64,000 bases of DNA from JACOMY01 sp046233115 (GCA_046233115.1 JBJXHM010000020.1:1-64000); one strand, 5' to 3'; positions 33,252-43,753 are shown, counted from the first letter of the stretch. Program-made: numbers and translations. The notes: generated by a model not told the origin, from the letters alone.

Positions 33252-35840
33252 TCAGTTGTCCTCACCCGATGATCTTTCCGCCGCGCTGGCTTCCGCCAGC
33301 GCCTTCCAGGCCGCCATGTGCAGGGCTCCGAACTGGCGGATCGCGTTGCGGCCCTTGCGGTTCGCGCTCTCGTGCCGGCCCTGGTTGTGTTCCAGCACGG
33401 CCAGGTAGTAGAGGCACTTGGCGAAATTTGGCCGGATCTCCAGACGGTGCGAGATCCGCAGGGCCCGGTCGAGGTCGCGCTGTGCTGCGGCGCAGTCGCC
33501 GCCGGCCTGCGCCACCAGACGGGCGCGCAGCCCCAGCGCGGTGGCGAGGTAGCCCATCTCGCTGGCCTGCTCGGCAATGTCGATCGCCTGATCGAGCTGC
33601 TCGCGGGCCTCCTGGTGTTGTCCGGCCAGCATGCAGATCTCGGCATAGCGCGCCCGCCAGCGCGAGTGTCCGGCGCGCACCCCGCTCCTGGAGACGGTCT
33701 CGAGCGCCAGGCGGCCCAGCGCCAGGCCCTCCTCGATCTGCCCGACCTTGGCCGAGAGCAGGCCGACCTGGGAGGCCAGCACCGGCGTCAGGTAGGGGAA
33801 GTCGATGCTCTCGGCCGTTTCCAGCGCCTCGCGGCTGACCGCCAGGGCCTCGGGATAGGCGCCGCGCACCATGCGGATAAAGCCAAGGATCGTGTTGGCG
33901 TAGATCCGATCGTAGACCTGCACCTTGCTGGCCTCCGACAGCATGGTCTCGGCCAGTGCCTCGGCCTCGTCCAGCCGGCCCAGTTCGGCCTTGGCGATGG
34001 CGAGCCAGTAGCGGCACATGCTTTCCGGACGGAGCGGCAGGACCGGCAGCTTGGCTGTCCGCTGCTGCGCTGCCAAGGGAACGATCGGCTCCAGCACCGC
34101 TGCGCTCTCGCCGTAGCGGCCGAGTGCGTAGAGCGACTGTGCGAGATAGATGCCAGGCGCGACCAGTCCGGAGGAATCGCCGCTGCGATGCGCCAGCGCC
34201 AGGCCCTGGCGGGCGGGCTCGAGCGCGCCGCGCGAGTCTCCGCGCAGGTAGGCGTGCACCGCCACCAGCCCCAGGACCTGGGACAGTCGGCCAGGATCTC
34301 CTAGTTCACGTGCCAGCGCGTGGGTCTCTTCGATCACCTTTTCGGCGTCGGCGAGGTTCAGCAACTGGACCAGCGCGGTGCGCAGCGCCAGGCGGATGTC
34401 GATCGCTTCCTCCAGGCTGGCGATCTGCCGGTCCGAGCGGCCCATGGCCTCGACCGCATTGCGCAGGTGGGCGGCCGCCTCGCGCGGCGCGTGCTTGAAG
34501 GCCGCGTTCAGGCCTGCGGCGTGGCAGTACTCCTTGGCAGGCTCCCAGAGCCCGCCGTTGAAGGCATGCCAGGCAAGGCTCTCCAGGCTGCTATCGGATG
34601 CACTGCCGCCGCCGCTGTCGAGCGCGGCGAAGGCAGCCGCATGCAAGGCGGCCCGCTTCTGCCGCAGCAAAGTGTTGTAGCAGACCTCCTGAAACAGCGG
34701 ATGGCCGAAGGCGTAGGCTCGAGGGCCGGCCTGGTGGTCGGGGCGCAGCAGCTCCTCTCCCTCCAGCACGGCCAGTTGCCGCTCGAGGTCAGTAGACGGC
34801 CGCGAGAGCAGGCGGGAAAGCAGCTCCGTCGAGACCTCCATGCCCAGCACGCTGGCGGCCAGCAGCACCTCGCGCGCGTCCGGCCCCAGGCGGTCGACCC
34901 GTTCCGCGATCACCGCCCGAACCGTCGCCGGCGACGCCGGGGCACTGCCAAGGCTCCCCCCTGGCCCCCTTACCGGTGGCGCAGACGGATTGGCTTCTTG
35001 CTGCCGCTCGTCTCGCCCCTTCAGGATCTTGATCGTCTCGTGCAGGAACAGTGGGTTGCCCTTGCAGCGCTCGATCGCTGCCCGGGTCAGCGTGTCGGGC
35101 ACGGCGCTGCCGATCAGACGGGCCGCGAGCGCGCTGCTCTCGCTGTCACTGAGCTGACCGAGGCGCAGGGCGCGGACTCCCGGCGATCCGGTCCAGGTTG
35201 GCCGGAAATCGGGGCGGCAACTGGTGAGCACCAGCAGTGGACGGCTGTCGGCCGCCTTCGCCAGTTCCGCCAGCAGGGCGAGCGAAGCGGAATCGGCATG
35301 CTGGATGTCCTCGATCACGACGACCAGCGGCCCGGTCTCGCTCCGCTGCAGCAGTTGGCGAAGGATTGCCCTGCGGACCAGCCGGTTCCGGCTATGTGGG
35401 TCCAGCCTGGCCCAGGACTCGGGCGGCGCCTGCTCGTCGAAGAGCGCAAGCAGCGCGCTGCGGAGCTGGGGATCGCGTTCTTCGCTGCTGCCGTCCTCTG
35501 CCGCCGGCTCGCCGTGATGCAGATCGCGGAGGAGCGACTGGAAGGAATAGAAGGGCGGTGCCTCGTGATAGCGATCGACGGCACCGCGGGCGATGACGGC
35601 GCCTCCCTTGAGCGATGCAAGAAAGCGGTTGATCAGACTGGTCTTGCCAATGCCCGCCTCGCCGATCACCAGCAGGAGACCGCCTGTGCCGGCGCGGGCG
35701 GCGTGGAAGGCCTCGGTCAGCACGGCGCTCTCCCGGCGACGGCCGACGAAGAGGCCGGCGCTCCGGGGGCCGCTTGCGTCCTGCAGACTGCGATTCAGCA
35801 CGAAGAGCGGCAGGGGCCTGGCCAGGCCCTTGATCTCCAT
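33252..35840 (-). CDS. AAA-ATPase/TPR part of an interrupted adenylate cyclase gene
   Basis: The 862-residue frame from ATG 35840 holds a STAND/AAA-type ATPase (VGRRRESAVLTEAFHAA; Walker A GEAGIGKTSL, about 60-69; Walker B-like LVVVIEDIQHADS, about 172-184) and then a long helical TPR-like region (about 430-840). In the usual family this follows a class III cyclase domain in one polypeptide. Here the frame upstream of this ATG continues in phase without a shift (EHFATATLGS) to a TAG at 35871-35873, directly behind the cyclase part. The ATG has no good ribosome-binding site. So this is the distal part of a gene broken by one stop codon, translated only by restart or readthrough, if at all. Confidence 0.8.
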   Translation of the reverse strand: MEIKGLARPLPLFVLNRSLQDASGPRSAGLFVGRRRESAVLTEAFHAARAGTGGLLLVIGEAGIGKTSLINRFLASLKGGAVIARGAVDRYHEAPPFYSFQSLLRDLHHGEPAAEDGSSEERDPQLRSALLALFDEQAPPESWARLDPHSRNRLVRRAILRQLLQRSETGPLVVVIEDIQHADSASLALLAELAKAADSRPLLVLTSCRPDFRPTWTGSPGVRALRLGQLSDSESSALAARLIGSAVPDTLTRAAIERCKGNPLFLHETIKILKGRDERQQEANPSAPPVRGPGGSLGSAPASPATVRAVIAERVDRLGPDAREVLLAASVLGMEVSTELLSRLLSRPSTDLERQLAVLEGEELLRPDHQAGPRAYAFGHPLFQEVCYNTLLRQKRAALHAAAFAALDSGGGSASDSSLESLAWHAFNGGLWEPAKEYCHAAGLNAAFKHAPREAAAHLRNAVEAMGRSDRQIASLEEAIDIRLALRTALVQLLNLADAEKVIEETHALARELGDPGRLSQVLGLVAVHAYLRGDSRGALEPARQGLALAHRSGDSSGLVAPGIYLAQSLYALGRYGESAAVLEPIVPLAAQQRTAKLPVLPLRPESMCRYWLAIAKAELGRLDEAEALAETMLSEASKVQVYDRIYANTILGFIRMVRGAYPEALAVSREALETAESIDFPYLTPVLASQVGLLSAKVGQIEEGLALGRLALETVSRSGVRAGHSRWRARYAEICMLAGQHQEAREQLDQAIDIAEQASEMGYLATALGLRARLVAQAGGDCAAAQRDLDRALRISHRLEIRPNFAKCLYYLAVLEHNQGRHESANRKGRNAIRQFGALHMAAWKALAEASAAERSSGEDN

Positions 35841-35870
35841 CGAGCCGAGGGTTGCGGTGGCGAAGTGTTC

Positions 35871-36563
35871 CTAAACCAGCGCGTTGGTGGTCTCGCTGAG
35901 CACTGCCCGGCCGGCGGGGGCGGCCTGTTGCAGGCGCGAGGCGATGTGCACCGTGGCACCGGTGGCATCGTAGTCCACCGAGAAGTCGTTGGCGGTTGTC
36001 CCCACGACGACCTCGCCGGAGTGCAGCCCGATCCTGACCTCCAGGACGTCCTCGGTGCGGCGCGCGCGTTCCAGGATCTCCAGCACCCTGAGGGCTGCAT
36101 GGCAGGAGCGCTCGGCGTGATCCTCCTGCGCGAAGGGGGCGCCGAACATGGCCAGCAGCCCGTCGCCGGCGGAACTGAGGATGGTGCCGCCGAACTCGTG
36201 AATGGCACCGGTCGCCAGCGCCAGGGCGCGGGAGAAGAGCGCGTGCGCCTCTTCCGGATCGCGATCCCTGATTGCTGCCAGCGAGCCGATCATGTCGACG
36301 AACATGACGGTGACGAACTTGCGCTCGAGCAGGGACGAGCGCTCGTTGCCGGGGGCTTGCCGCGCCGGTGGTCCAGGGACGAGGTCCAGCCGCTTGCCGC
36401 AGGACCCACAGAACTTCGCGTCCGCAGGTGCCAGCGCTCCGCAGTGCGGGCAGGGGCGCGGCACCGGCGCACCGCAGGCGCCGCAGGCCGCGGCACCGGC
36501 GGTCAGGGTCTCTCCGCAGGTAGGGCAGAAGGCTGGAGCCACGCCCGGACCCCGTGGCTGCAT
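35871..36563 (-). CDS. class III adenylate/guanylate cyclase part with zinc ribbons
   Basis: From ATG 36563, 230 residues: two zinc-ribbon CxxC pairs (CPTCGE, CGACG, CPHCGA, CGSCGKRL; about 12-60) and a class III cyclase domain (about 80-225) with KFVTVMFVDMIGSLAAI (metal Asp), LSSAGDGLLAMFGAP (second metal Asp), VRIGLHSGEVVVG and GATVHIASRLQQAAPAG (the transition-state Arg region). It stops at a TAG, in phase with the AAA/TPR frame behind it. The truncated domain keeps all core motifs and could be active alone. It starts 10 bp after the hypothetical gene at 36574-37170, probably one transcript. Confidence 0.8.
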   Translation of the reverse strand: MQPRGPGVAPAFCPTCGETLTAGAAACGACGAPVPRPCPHCGALAPADAKFCGSCGKRLDLVPGPPARQAPGNERSSLLERKFVTVMFVDMIGSLAAIRDRDPEEAHALFSRALALATGAIHEFGGTILSSAGDGLLAMFGAPFAQEDHAERSCHAALRVLEILERARRTEDVLEVRIGLHSGEVVVGTTANDFSVDYDATGATVHIASRLQQAAPAGRAVLSETTNALV

Positions 36564-36573
36564 GGGGCGCGAC

Positions 36574-37170
36574 CTAGCAGATGGCCTCCAGCAGGCAGGC
36601 CGCGGCCACGCCACACTGCATGGAGACCAGGGCGCGCGGCTCTCCCAGCGCCCGCTGCGGCGCATGCAGCGCGATGCAGCGGCGTATGTCCTCGGCGCTG
36701 TGCGGCCCCGCGTTCTTCACCACGACGTCGCTGATCAGGGCGGCCTTGTTGGCGACGGTGAGCTGCGAACCGATCAGGGTCCAGGAGGCGGAGACATGCT
36801 CCGATCCGCGTAGCTGCAGCTCGGCACGTACGGCGACCTCGGTGATGGCGAAGGGGTCGTCCTTCTCCTGCCCGGGAGTGACGTCGAGCGCGCCGCAGAG
36901 GTCGCCGACACCGAAGGGTGCGAAGAAGGCGCCTTGCCAGGGTGTGCTTTCGCCTTCCGCCAGGTCCGGCGCGCAGACCCAGAGGTAGAAGGGCGTGCCG
37001 TCGGTCCGTGTTGCGGCGCCCAGGAACTCCCGCTCGTCGATCGCCGCGGCCGGCAGGCCCAGGGTTTGCGCTGCGGCACGCCCGCGCGTCTGCATCTTGT
37101 AGAACTGCTCGACCGGGTGCGGAAAGATCTCAGGTGTTCCACCTGGTAACACTGCAATGAGACACGACAT
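36574..37170 (-). CDS. hypothetical protein, 198 aa
   Basis: The protein has no signal peptide or membrane helix and no motif I recognise. It begins MSCLIAVLPGGTPEIFPHPV and has a PFYLWVCAPDLAEGE stretch near residue 60 and several cysteines toward the C-terminus (RRCIALHAPQ, MQCGVAAACLLEAIC). It is only 10 bp upstream of the cyclase start on the same strand, so it probably shares its transcript and may be a sensor or partner. The start at 37170 follows AGAGAGGGAGGCAACG, an adequate ribosome-binding site. Confidence 0.6.
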   Translation of the reverse strand: MSCLIAVLPGGTPEIFPHPVEQFYKMQTRGRAAAQTLGLPAAAIDEREFLGAATRTDGTPFYLWVCAPDLAEGESTPWQGAFFAPFGVGDLCGALDVTPGQEKDDPFAITEVAVRAELQLRGSEHVSASWTLIGSQLTVANKAALISDVVVKNAGPHSAEDIRRCIALHAPQRALGEPRALVSMQCGVAAACLLEAIC

Positions 37171-37640
37171 CGTTGCCTCCCTCTCTTAGTTACGTCTCTG
37201 ACGTGTGGCCGTTTAAGAGCGAAAAGATCTGAACTTAGAGAATTGTTTTAAATATATCAGCTTTCTGGAAGCCGGACAACGCGAAGAATGGTGAGGATTT
37301 GTGAGCAACAGTGGGGTTGATGGATCAAGAAAGCTCTTCTTTTATTTGTCGGATCGCCCGTCATGGCCAGCGTTGAAGGACAGCTCGCCGGGGCGTTGCG
37401 GCCGCTCCAAAGCGTCCCGCGAACGCTGTTCCTGGTCCGAAACGATCGCGATTTCCGTGGCTTGACCTGGATCAGTGCATCGGGCGAGGGCAGCGCGCAG
37501 CTTAGGACCAAGGGCGCGCGCCTGGGACCTGACGTCGCCGTCGGGTATTGAGGGTTGTGCCTTGGTGTGCCTCGCGTAGCATTGACCTACCCCCCCAACA
37601 CGGCCCGATGGCGTGGTCGATACGGTCAGGGAGTGATACT
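37171..37640. other. intergenic region upstream of the hydrogenase operon
   Basis: This divergent control region separates the cyclase transcript from the hydrogenase operon. Bases 37215-37260 are AT-rich. A 62-codon frame at 37363 has no ribosome-binding site and no recognisable product. I see no clear FNR or sigma-54 site. Confidence 0.5.
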
Positions 37641-38788
<1,148 letters not shown>

Positions 38789-38792
<4 letters not shown>

Positions 38793-39253
38793 AGGAGATC
38801 GCTGACCTGCTGGACCAGCACCCCTTTACCGAGGGGCTGGAGGGCGAGGTGGTGGAGCTGATCGCCGGCTGTGCGCGCAACGTGGTGTTCCAGGCCGGCG
38901 ACTACGTGGCGCGCGAGGGCGAGCCGGCCGACTACTTCTACCTGATCCGTCACGGCACCGTGGCGCTGGAGATGTTCGAACCGGGCCGCGGCACCTTCAC
39001 CTTCCTCACCCTGAAGGCGGGCGAGCTGCTGGGCGCCTCCTGGCTGATCCCGCCCTACCGCTGGCACTACGACGCCCGCGCGGTTGAGCTGACCCGCGCC
39101 CTTGCCTTCGAGTGCGGCTGCCTGCGCGACAAGTGCGAGGCTGACCACCACGTCGGCTACGAGATGATGAAGCGCTTCATCCCGCCCTTGGTCGAGCGGC
39201 TGCGCACGGCGCGCCTGCAGGCCGCCGATCTTTACGGCAGCGGAGCCCGCTGA
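38789..39253 (+). CDS. stand-alone cyclic-nucleotide-binding-fold protein of the hydrogenase operon
   Basis: The 154-aa protein starts at ATG 38789 inside the hydB stop. It is a CNB (cAMP-binding-like) beta-roll (about 12-125) followed by a helix, with no DNA-binding domain, so it is not a Crp/Fnr regulator. The phosphate-binding cassette is altered: the usual FGE is LGA in GELLGASWLIPPYRW, losing the Glu that grips the ribose. Proteins with this WSWL/PPYRW-like cassette accompany group 3b hydrogenases in other bacteria, as far as I recall. It may be a structural or sensory subunit that no longer binds cAMP. Confidence 0.82.
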
Positions 39254-39257
39254 CTCC

Positions 39258-40094
39258 ATGCCGGATGATGTGATGCGGCCGCGCTTCCTCGCCACCGTCG
39301 CCCGGGTGCAGGAGACCGAGAGCGTGGTCACCCTAGATCTCGCATTGGAGCCCGGTGTGGACCCTGATGCGCCGGCCTTCGAGCCGGGGCAGTTCAACAT
39401 GCTCTACGCCTTCGGTGTGGGCGAGGTCGCGATCTCGATCAGTGGTGACGCCACCCTGCGCGACCGCGTGGTCCACACCATCCGTGCCGTCGGGCCGGTG
39501 AGCCAGGCGCTCGCCGGCCTGCAGGTGGGCCAGCAGGTGGGGGTGCGCGGCCCCTTCGGCTCGAGCTGGCCGGTGCGCGAGGCGACGGGCAGCGACGTGC
39601 TGGTGATCGCCGGCGGCATCGGGATGGCGCCGCTGCGCCCCGCGCTCTATCATCTGCTGCACAACCGCCGGAACTACGGCCGCGTGGCCCTGCTCTACGG
39701 CGCGCGCAGCCCGGAGGAGCTGCTGTTCCGCGAGGAGCTGCAGGAGTGGCGCCAGACGCCGGACCTGCAGGTGCGGGTCACGGTCGACCGGGCCGGGCCC
39801 GACTGGCTCGGCGACGTCGGCCTGGTGACCAAGCTGCTGCCCAAGCTGGACTACGATCCGCCCGACACCGTGGCGCTGATCTGCGGACCCGAGGCGATGA
39901 TCCGCTTCACCGCCATGGGGCTGGAGGAGAGCGGGGTCGACCCGAACCGCATCTACGTCTCGATGGAACGCAACATGAAGTGCGCCATCGCCCAGTGTGG
40001 TCACTGCCAGTTCGGTCCGCACTTCGTCTGCAAGGACGGACCGATCTTTCCGCTGACGGCGGTGCGCGACCTGATGAACGTCCGGGAGATCTGA
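39258..40094 (+). CDS. hydG: hydrogenase gamma subunit, FAD/NAD(P)-binding reductase
   Basis: The 278-aa ferredoxin-reductase-like protein has an FAD domain (about 1-100; FEPGQFNMLYAFGVGEVAIS), a pyridine-nucleotide domain (VLVIAGGIGMAPLRPALYHL, about 115-134; LICGPEAMIRF, about 215) and C-terminal cysteines for a [2Fe-2S] cluster (CAIAQCGHCQFGPHFVC). It joins NAD(P)(H) to the hydrogenase iron-sulfur chain. It sits 4 bp after the CNB gene and 1 bp before the small subunit gene. Confidence 0.92.
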   Translation: MPDDVMRPRFLATVARVQETESVVTLDLALEPGVDPDAPAFEPGQFNMLYAFGVGEVAISISGDATLRDRVVHTIRAVGPVSQALAGLQVGQQVGVRGPFGSSWPVREATGSDVLVIAGGIGMAPLRPALYHLLHNRRNYGRVALLYGARSPEELLFREELQEWRQTPDLQVRVTVDRAGPDWLGDVGLVTKLLPKLDYDPPDTVALICGPEAMIRFTAMGLEESGVDPNRIYVSMERNMKCAIAQCGHCQFGPHFVCKDGPIFPLTAVRDLMNVREI

Positions 40095-40095
40095 C

Positions 40096-40875
40096 ATGAC
40101 CCAGCCTGGCCGACCCAAGCTCGCGGTCTGGAAGTTCGCCTCCTGCGACGGCTGCCAGCTCAGCCTGCTGGACTGCGAGGACGAGCTGCTGGCGGTCGCC
40201 GATGCGGTCGAGATCGCGGTCTTCGCGGAAGCGACTCGGGCGGTGGTCGCGGGCCCCTACGACCTCTCGCTGGTCGAGGGCTCGGTCACCACGGCGCACG
40301 ATGCCGAGCGGATCAAGCAGATCCGCGAGCAGTCGGCGGCACTGATCACCATCGGCGCCTGCGCCACCGCGGGCGGCATCCAGGCGCTGCGCAACTTCCA
40401 GGACGTCGAGGACTTCACCGCCGCGGTCTACGCCCGGCCGGACTACATCTCGACCCTGGCCACCTCGACCCCGATCTCGGACCACGTGGCGGTCGATTTC
40501 GAGCTGCGCGGCTGTCCGATCAACAAGAACCAGCTGCTGGAGGTGGTGGCCGCCTTCCTGAGCGGGCGGCGGCCGAACACGCCGGGGCACAGCGTCTGCG
40601 TCGACTGCAAGCTGCGCGGCAACACCTGCGTGATGGTGGCCCACGGCACCCCCTGCCTGGGGCCGGTGACCCATGCCGGCTGCGGCGCCATCTGCCCGGC
40701 CTACGACCGCGGTTGCTACGGCTGCTTCGGGCCGATGGAGAGCCCCAACACCAAGGCGCTGAGCGCCGAGTGGCAGCGCCTCGGCGTCGACCAGGACCGG
40801 CTGAAGCGCACCTATCACAGCTTCAACGCTTGGGCGGAGCCGTTCCGCAGCGAGGGAGAGAGCCATGGCTCCTAG
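40096..40875 (+). CDS. hydD: [NiFe]-hydrogenase small (delta) subunit
   Basis: The 259-aa small subunit carries the proximal-cluster cysteines (FASCDGCQLSLLDC near residue 15; IGACATAGG near 90; GCPINKNQLLEVV near 140) and a cysteine-rich C-terminal part (CVDCKLRGNTC, CLGPVTHAGCGAICPAYDRG, CYGCFG) for further clusters. There is no Tat signal, so the enzyme is cytoplasmic, as for group 3 hydrogenases. It overlaps the large-subunit gene by 11 bp. Confidence 0.93.
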   Translation: MTQPGRPKLAVWKFASCDGCQLSLLDCEDELLAVADAVEIAVFAEATRAVVAGPYDLSLVEGSVTTAHDAERIKQIREQSAALITIGACATAGGIQALRNFQDVEDFTAAVYARPDYISTLATSTPISDHVAVDFELRGCPINKNQLLEVVAAFLSGRRPNTPGHSVCVDCKLRGNTCVMVAHGTPCLGPVTHAGCGAICPAYDRGCYGCFGPMESPNTKALSAEWQRLGVDQDRLKRTYHSFNAWAEPFRSEGESHGS

Positions 40876-42154
40876 GACGATCTCCGCCGACTACCTCGCC
40901 CGCGTCGAGGGCGAGGGGGCGATGCACATCCAGATCGTCGGCGACAAGGTCGAGGAGGTGCGCCTCGAGATCTTCGAGCCGCCGCGCTTCTTCGAGGCTT
41001 TTCTGCGCGGCCGCAGCTTCACCGAGCCGCCGGACATCACCGCGCGCATCTGCGGCATCTGCCCGGTCGCCTACCAGATGAGCGCGGTGCAGGCCCTGGA
41101 GGCGGCGCTGGGCATCGAGGTCGACCAGGCGGTGCGCGACCTGCGCCGCCTGCTCTATTGCGGGGAGTGGATCGAGAGCCACGTGCTGCACGTCCACATG
41201 CTGCATGCGCCCGACTTCCTGGGCTATGCCGGCGCCATCGAGATGAGCAAGGACGTCCCCGGCGTGGTCGAGCGCGGCCTCAGGATGAAGAAGGCCGGCA
41301 ACGCCATCGTGCAGACCCTGGGCGGGCGCGAGATCCATCCGATCAACGTGCGCGTCGGCGGCTTCTACAAGGCGCCCTCGCGCAAGGCTTTCCAGGCGCT
41401 GGTGTCCGAGCTCTCCTGGGCCCGCGACGCGGCCGCCGACACGGTGCGCTGGGTCGCCTCCTTGGAGATACCGGAGTTCGAGCGCAACTACGCCTTCGTC
41501 GCGCTCTCCCACCCGCACGACTACCCGATGAACGAGGGGCGCATCGTCTCCTCCACCGGGCTCGACATCGCCGCGGCCGAGTACGAGACCTACTTCGAGG
41601 AGGAGCACGTCCCGCACTCCACCGCGTTGCATGCCCACTTCGTCGGCGGCGGCAACTACCTGGTCGGGCCGCTCGCCCGCTTCAACCTGAACGCCGAGCG
41701 CCTGGCGCCGATGGCCCGCGCGATGGCGGCCGAGGTCGGGCTGGAGGTGCCCTGCCGCAACCCCTTCCGCAGCATCGTGGTGCGTGCGGTCGAGGTGCTG
41801 CACGCCTTCGAGGTGGCGCTGGAGCTGATCGAGCGCTACCGTCCGCCGGAGAGCGCGGCCACCCTGGCCGAGCCGGGGGCGGGCGAGGGCTGTGGCTGCA
41901 CCGAGGCGCCGCGCGGCATCCTCTTCCACCGCTACAAGCTGGATCCGGACGGCAAGATCCTGGAGGCGCGGATCGTGCCGCCGACCTCGCAGAACCAGCC
42001 GACCATCGAGGACGACCTGCGCCATCTGGTCGAGGCCAACAGCCGGCTGGCCGACAACGACCTGCAGTGGCGCTGCGAGCAGGCGATCCGCAACTACGAC
42101 CCCTGCATCTCCTGCTCGACCCACTTCCTGAAGCTGACGGTCGACCGCCAGTGA
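40865..42154 (+). CDS. hydA: [NiFe]-hydrogenase large (alpha) subunit, group 3b-like
   Basis: The 429-aa catalytic subunit has the N-terminal nickel motif RICGICPVAYQ (about residue 60) and the C-terminal one DPCISCSTH (412-420). Nine residues (FLKLTVDRQ) follow the conserved His and would be clipped by the maturation protease after nickel insertion. EGEGAMHIQI near the start and REIHPINVRVGGF also fit the family. Cytoplasmic, reversible H2 oxidation coupled to NAD(P). The gene order beta-CNB-gamma-delta-alpha points to group 3b; hyp maturation genes are not in the window. Confidence 0.94.
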   Translation: MAPRTISADYLARVEGEGAMHIQIVGDKVEEVRLEIFEPPRFFEAFLRGRSFTEPPDITARICGICPVAYQMSAVQALEAALGIEVDQAVRDLRRLLYCGEWIESHVLHVHMLHAPDFLGYAGAIEMSKDVPGVVERGLRMKKAGNAIVQTLGGREIHPINVRVGGFYKAPSRKAFQALVSELSWARDAAADTVRWVASLEIPEFERNYAFVALSHPHDYPMNEGRIVSSTGLDIAAAEYETYFEEEHVPHSTALHAHFVGGGNYLVGPLARFNLNAERLAPMARAMAAEVGLEVPCRNPFRSIVVRAVEVLHAFEVALELIERYRPPESAATLAEPGAGEGCGCTEAPRGILFHRYKLDPDGKILEARIVPPTSQNQPTIEDDLRHLVEANSRLADNDLQWRCEQAIRNYDPCISCSTHFLKLTVDRQ

Positions 42155-42167
42155 CAGGGGTGATTGG

Positions 42168-42662
42168 GTGACCGGGTTGGCCGGAGCCGGCCGCCTGGTG
42201 GTGGTCGCCCCCGGCAATACGCTGCGCGGCGACGACGGCCTGGGGCCGGCCGTCGCCGCGCGCCTGCGTGCGCTCTTTCCCGAACTGCCGATCCTGACCG
42301 GTGCGGCCGACGCGCTCTCGATTCTCGCCTTCTGGGAGGGCGCGGAGGCGGCATACCTGGTCGATGCCGCGGTGACCGGCGCCGAGTCCGGCCACCTGCA
42401 CCGCCTGGACCTCTCGGCCCAGCCCCTGCCGAAGGAGATGGCGCGCTGCTCCAGCCACGGCCTGGGCCTCGCCGAGGCGCTGGCCTTAGGGCGGTCTCTC
42501 GGCCGTCTGCCGGAACGGGTGACCCTGCTGGCCGTCGAGGCTGCGGGTTTTGCGCCGGGAACCGGCCTCTCGCCTGCGGTCGCCGACAGGGTGGAGCCGC
42601 TGGCGGCCGAGATCGCGGCGTCGGTGCGGGGGCATGACTGTGCCAAAGAGGGTAGAGGGTGA
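42168..42662 (+). CDS. hydrogenase maturation protease
   Basis: The 164-aa endopeptidase of the HyaD/HycI/HoxW type removes the C-terminal tail of the large subunit. It has the hallmark APGNTLRGDDGLGPAVAARL (about 13-32), a second acid in VDAAVTGAESG and the metal-binding His in CSSHGLGLAEAL (about 88-99). The start is GTG 42168 with AGGGG upstream, 13 bp after the large-subunit stop. It closes the operon; a nested hairpin element starts 15 bp after the stop. Confidence 0.9.
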   Translation: MTGLAGAGRLVVVAPGNTLRGDDGLGPAVAARLRALFPELPILTGAADALSILAFWEGAEAAYLVDAAVTGAESGHLHRLDLSAQPLPKEMARCSSHGLGLAEALALGRSLGRLPERVTLLAVEAAGFAPGTGLSPAVADRVEPLAAEIAASVRGHDCAKEGRG

Positions 42663-42676
42663 AGGCCGCGTAGCTC

Positions 42677-42772
42677 GGTCCTTCGGCCAAGCCGAAGGAC
42701 AACAAAATTATTAAATATCAATGAATTGCCGGCCTGCGGCTTGACCCTAGGACCGCTGCTCCTTTGCCTGTG
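42677..42772. repeat. nested hairpin repeat, family 2, copy 1
   Basis: The left arm GGTCCTTCGGCCAAGCCGAA is itself a small hairpin; it is followed by an AT-rich loop and a right arm (GCGGCTTGACCCTAGGACC) that pairs with the left arm imperfectly. The element ends in GCTGCTCCTTTGCCTG. The copy at 46646 shares the layout and flank. It follows the hydrogenase operon and may act as a terminator. Confidence 0.7.
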
Positions 42773-42775
42773 CCT

Positions 42776-42892
42776 TGGAGCGGATCGCGATCAGGTGGAA
42801 TCACCTGACCGCGTGAATCCGCTCTATGTTTCAAAGGTGTAGAGCAGGATTCAGACGCCAGATCGTTTCGATCTGGTGTCATCCTGCTCTAG
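42776..42892. repeat. palindromic intergenic repeat, family 1, copy D (two hairpins)
   Basis: Hairpin one has core TCAGGTG-gaat-CACCTGA between GGAGCGGATCGCG and GCGTGAATCCGCTC; hairpin two runs from TAGAGCAGGATTCAGACG to ATCCTGCTCTAG. Almost the same as copy B at 20003. Confidence 0.85.
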
Positions 42893-43753
42893 ACGTTCTT
42901 CTCCCAACCGATATCCCGCACCACAAGACCCCACAGCCTGCGGCCGGCAGCCGGGCAGTTGGGCCCGCATGCGGGCTTCAAAGAGGGGCATTCCAGACGG
43001 GCGGCAGTGTCTGCACGTCTTTGGTGGTGTCGTAGCTTCAATAATTTTCAATATCAGGTTGACTCGACCGCACGCGCCCAAGACAGTTGAAGAAATTCTG
43101 CCAACCGATCCGCGGATTCGATTTAAATCGTATCGAATGGAGGACAGGACTGTGCTTAGATTTGGTAGAATTCCTTGAATTCATGTCATTTACAATGGCT
43201 ATGGCGCGGATGGAATTGTCTGGATAGGGGGAGTGAATCCGCTGCATGGGGGAGCTGACATCGAGAGAGTCTGCGTTGGCAGCGTGGATGACGAGTAATT
43301 CTGAAGCGACGTGCTTCTCTACGGAAGGAGGGGTGACGATTACGTGCTTCGGCGCGGACCGATCGGACACGAACGTCATCCTGACCGGCGGCACGGTGAG
43401 TGGAGGGAGCCTGGAAGAGCAATCCCCGGTGAAAGGGAGGTATCCGGAACATCCGGATTGCGAGGGGCGAAAGGGGGCGAGGCGATGTCGGCCATGTTCG
43501 GCGGTGCCTGCATGACCGGGACCAGATCGGTACTACGCAGCACCGGGAATGCGAGGAGTGCGGGCTGGGCTCGCCATGGTCGTGCACATCGCGGCGTCAA
43601 GCAATCCTTGGTTCGTCGTCCCTATCGGGCGATGGCAATCAAACCGGCCACACGGGGCCTGGCGTGGCGTGATCGGGGTCTCTGCCGAGGCTCCGCTCAT
43701 CGGGCGGACTGCAAAAGATAAATCTCGACTGAGAACGGGGAAGAGGAATCGAC
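42893..43753. other. long intergenic region upstream of RTX4
   Basis: About 860 bases without a supported gene. Bases 43035-43215 are AT-rich, as upstream of the other RTX genes. Frames of 89 and 136 codons around 43246-43721 have RTX-unlike, unrecognised products and no good ribosome-binding sites. It probably holds the RTX4 promoter. Confidence 0.5.

Noticed and set aside
34320..36734. An 804-codon plus-strand frame opposite the cyclase/AAA gene
   Set aside because: No recognisable motifs; the minus strand shows Walker A, cyclase and zinc-ribbon motifs in the same place.
37317..37328. TTGATGGATCAA upstream of the hydrogenase operon as an FNR/Anr site
   Set aside because: The half-sites are separated by 2 bp, not the 4 bp that FNR-type proteins need.
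37363..37551. A 62-codon frame between the cyclase transcript and the hydrogenase operon
   Set aside because: No Shine-Dalgarno sequence and no recognisable product.
40823..42721. A 632-codon minus-strand frame opposite the hydrogenase large subunit and protease
   Set aside because: Shadow frame; the plus strand encodes intact nickel motifs.
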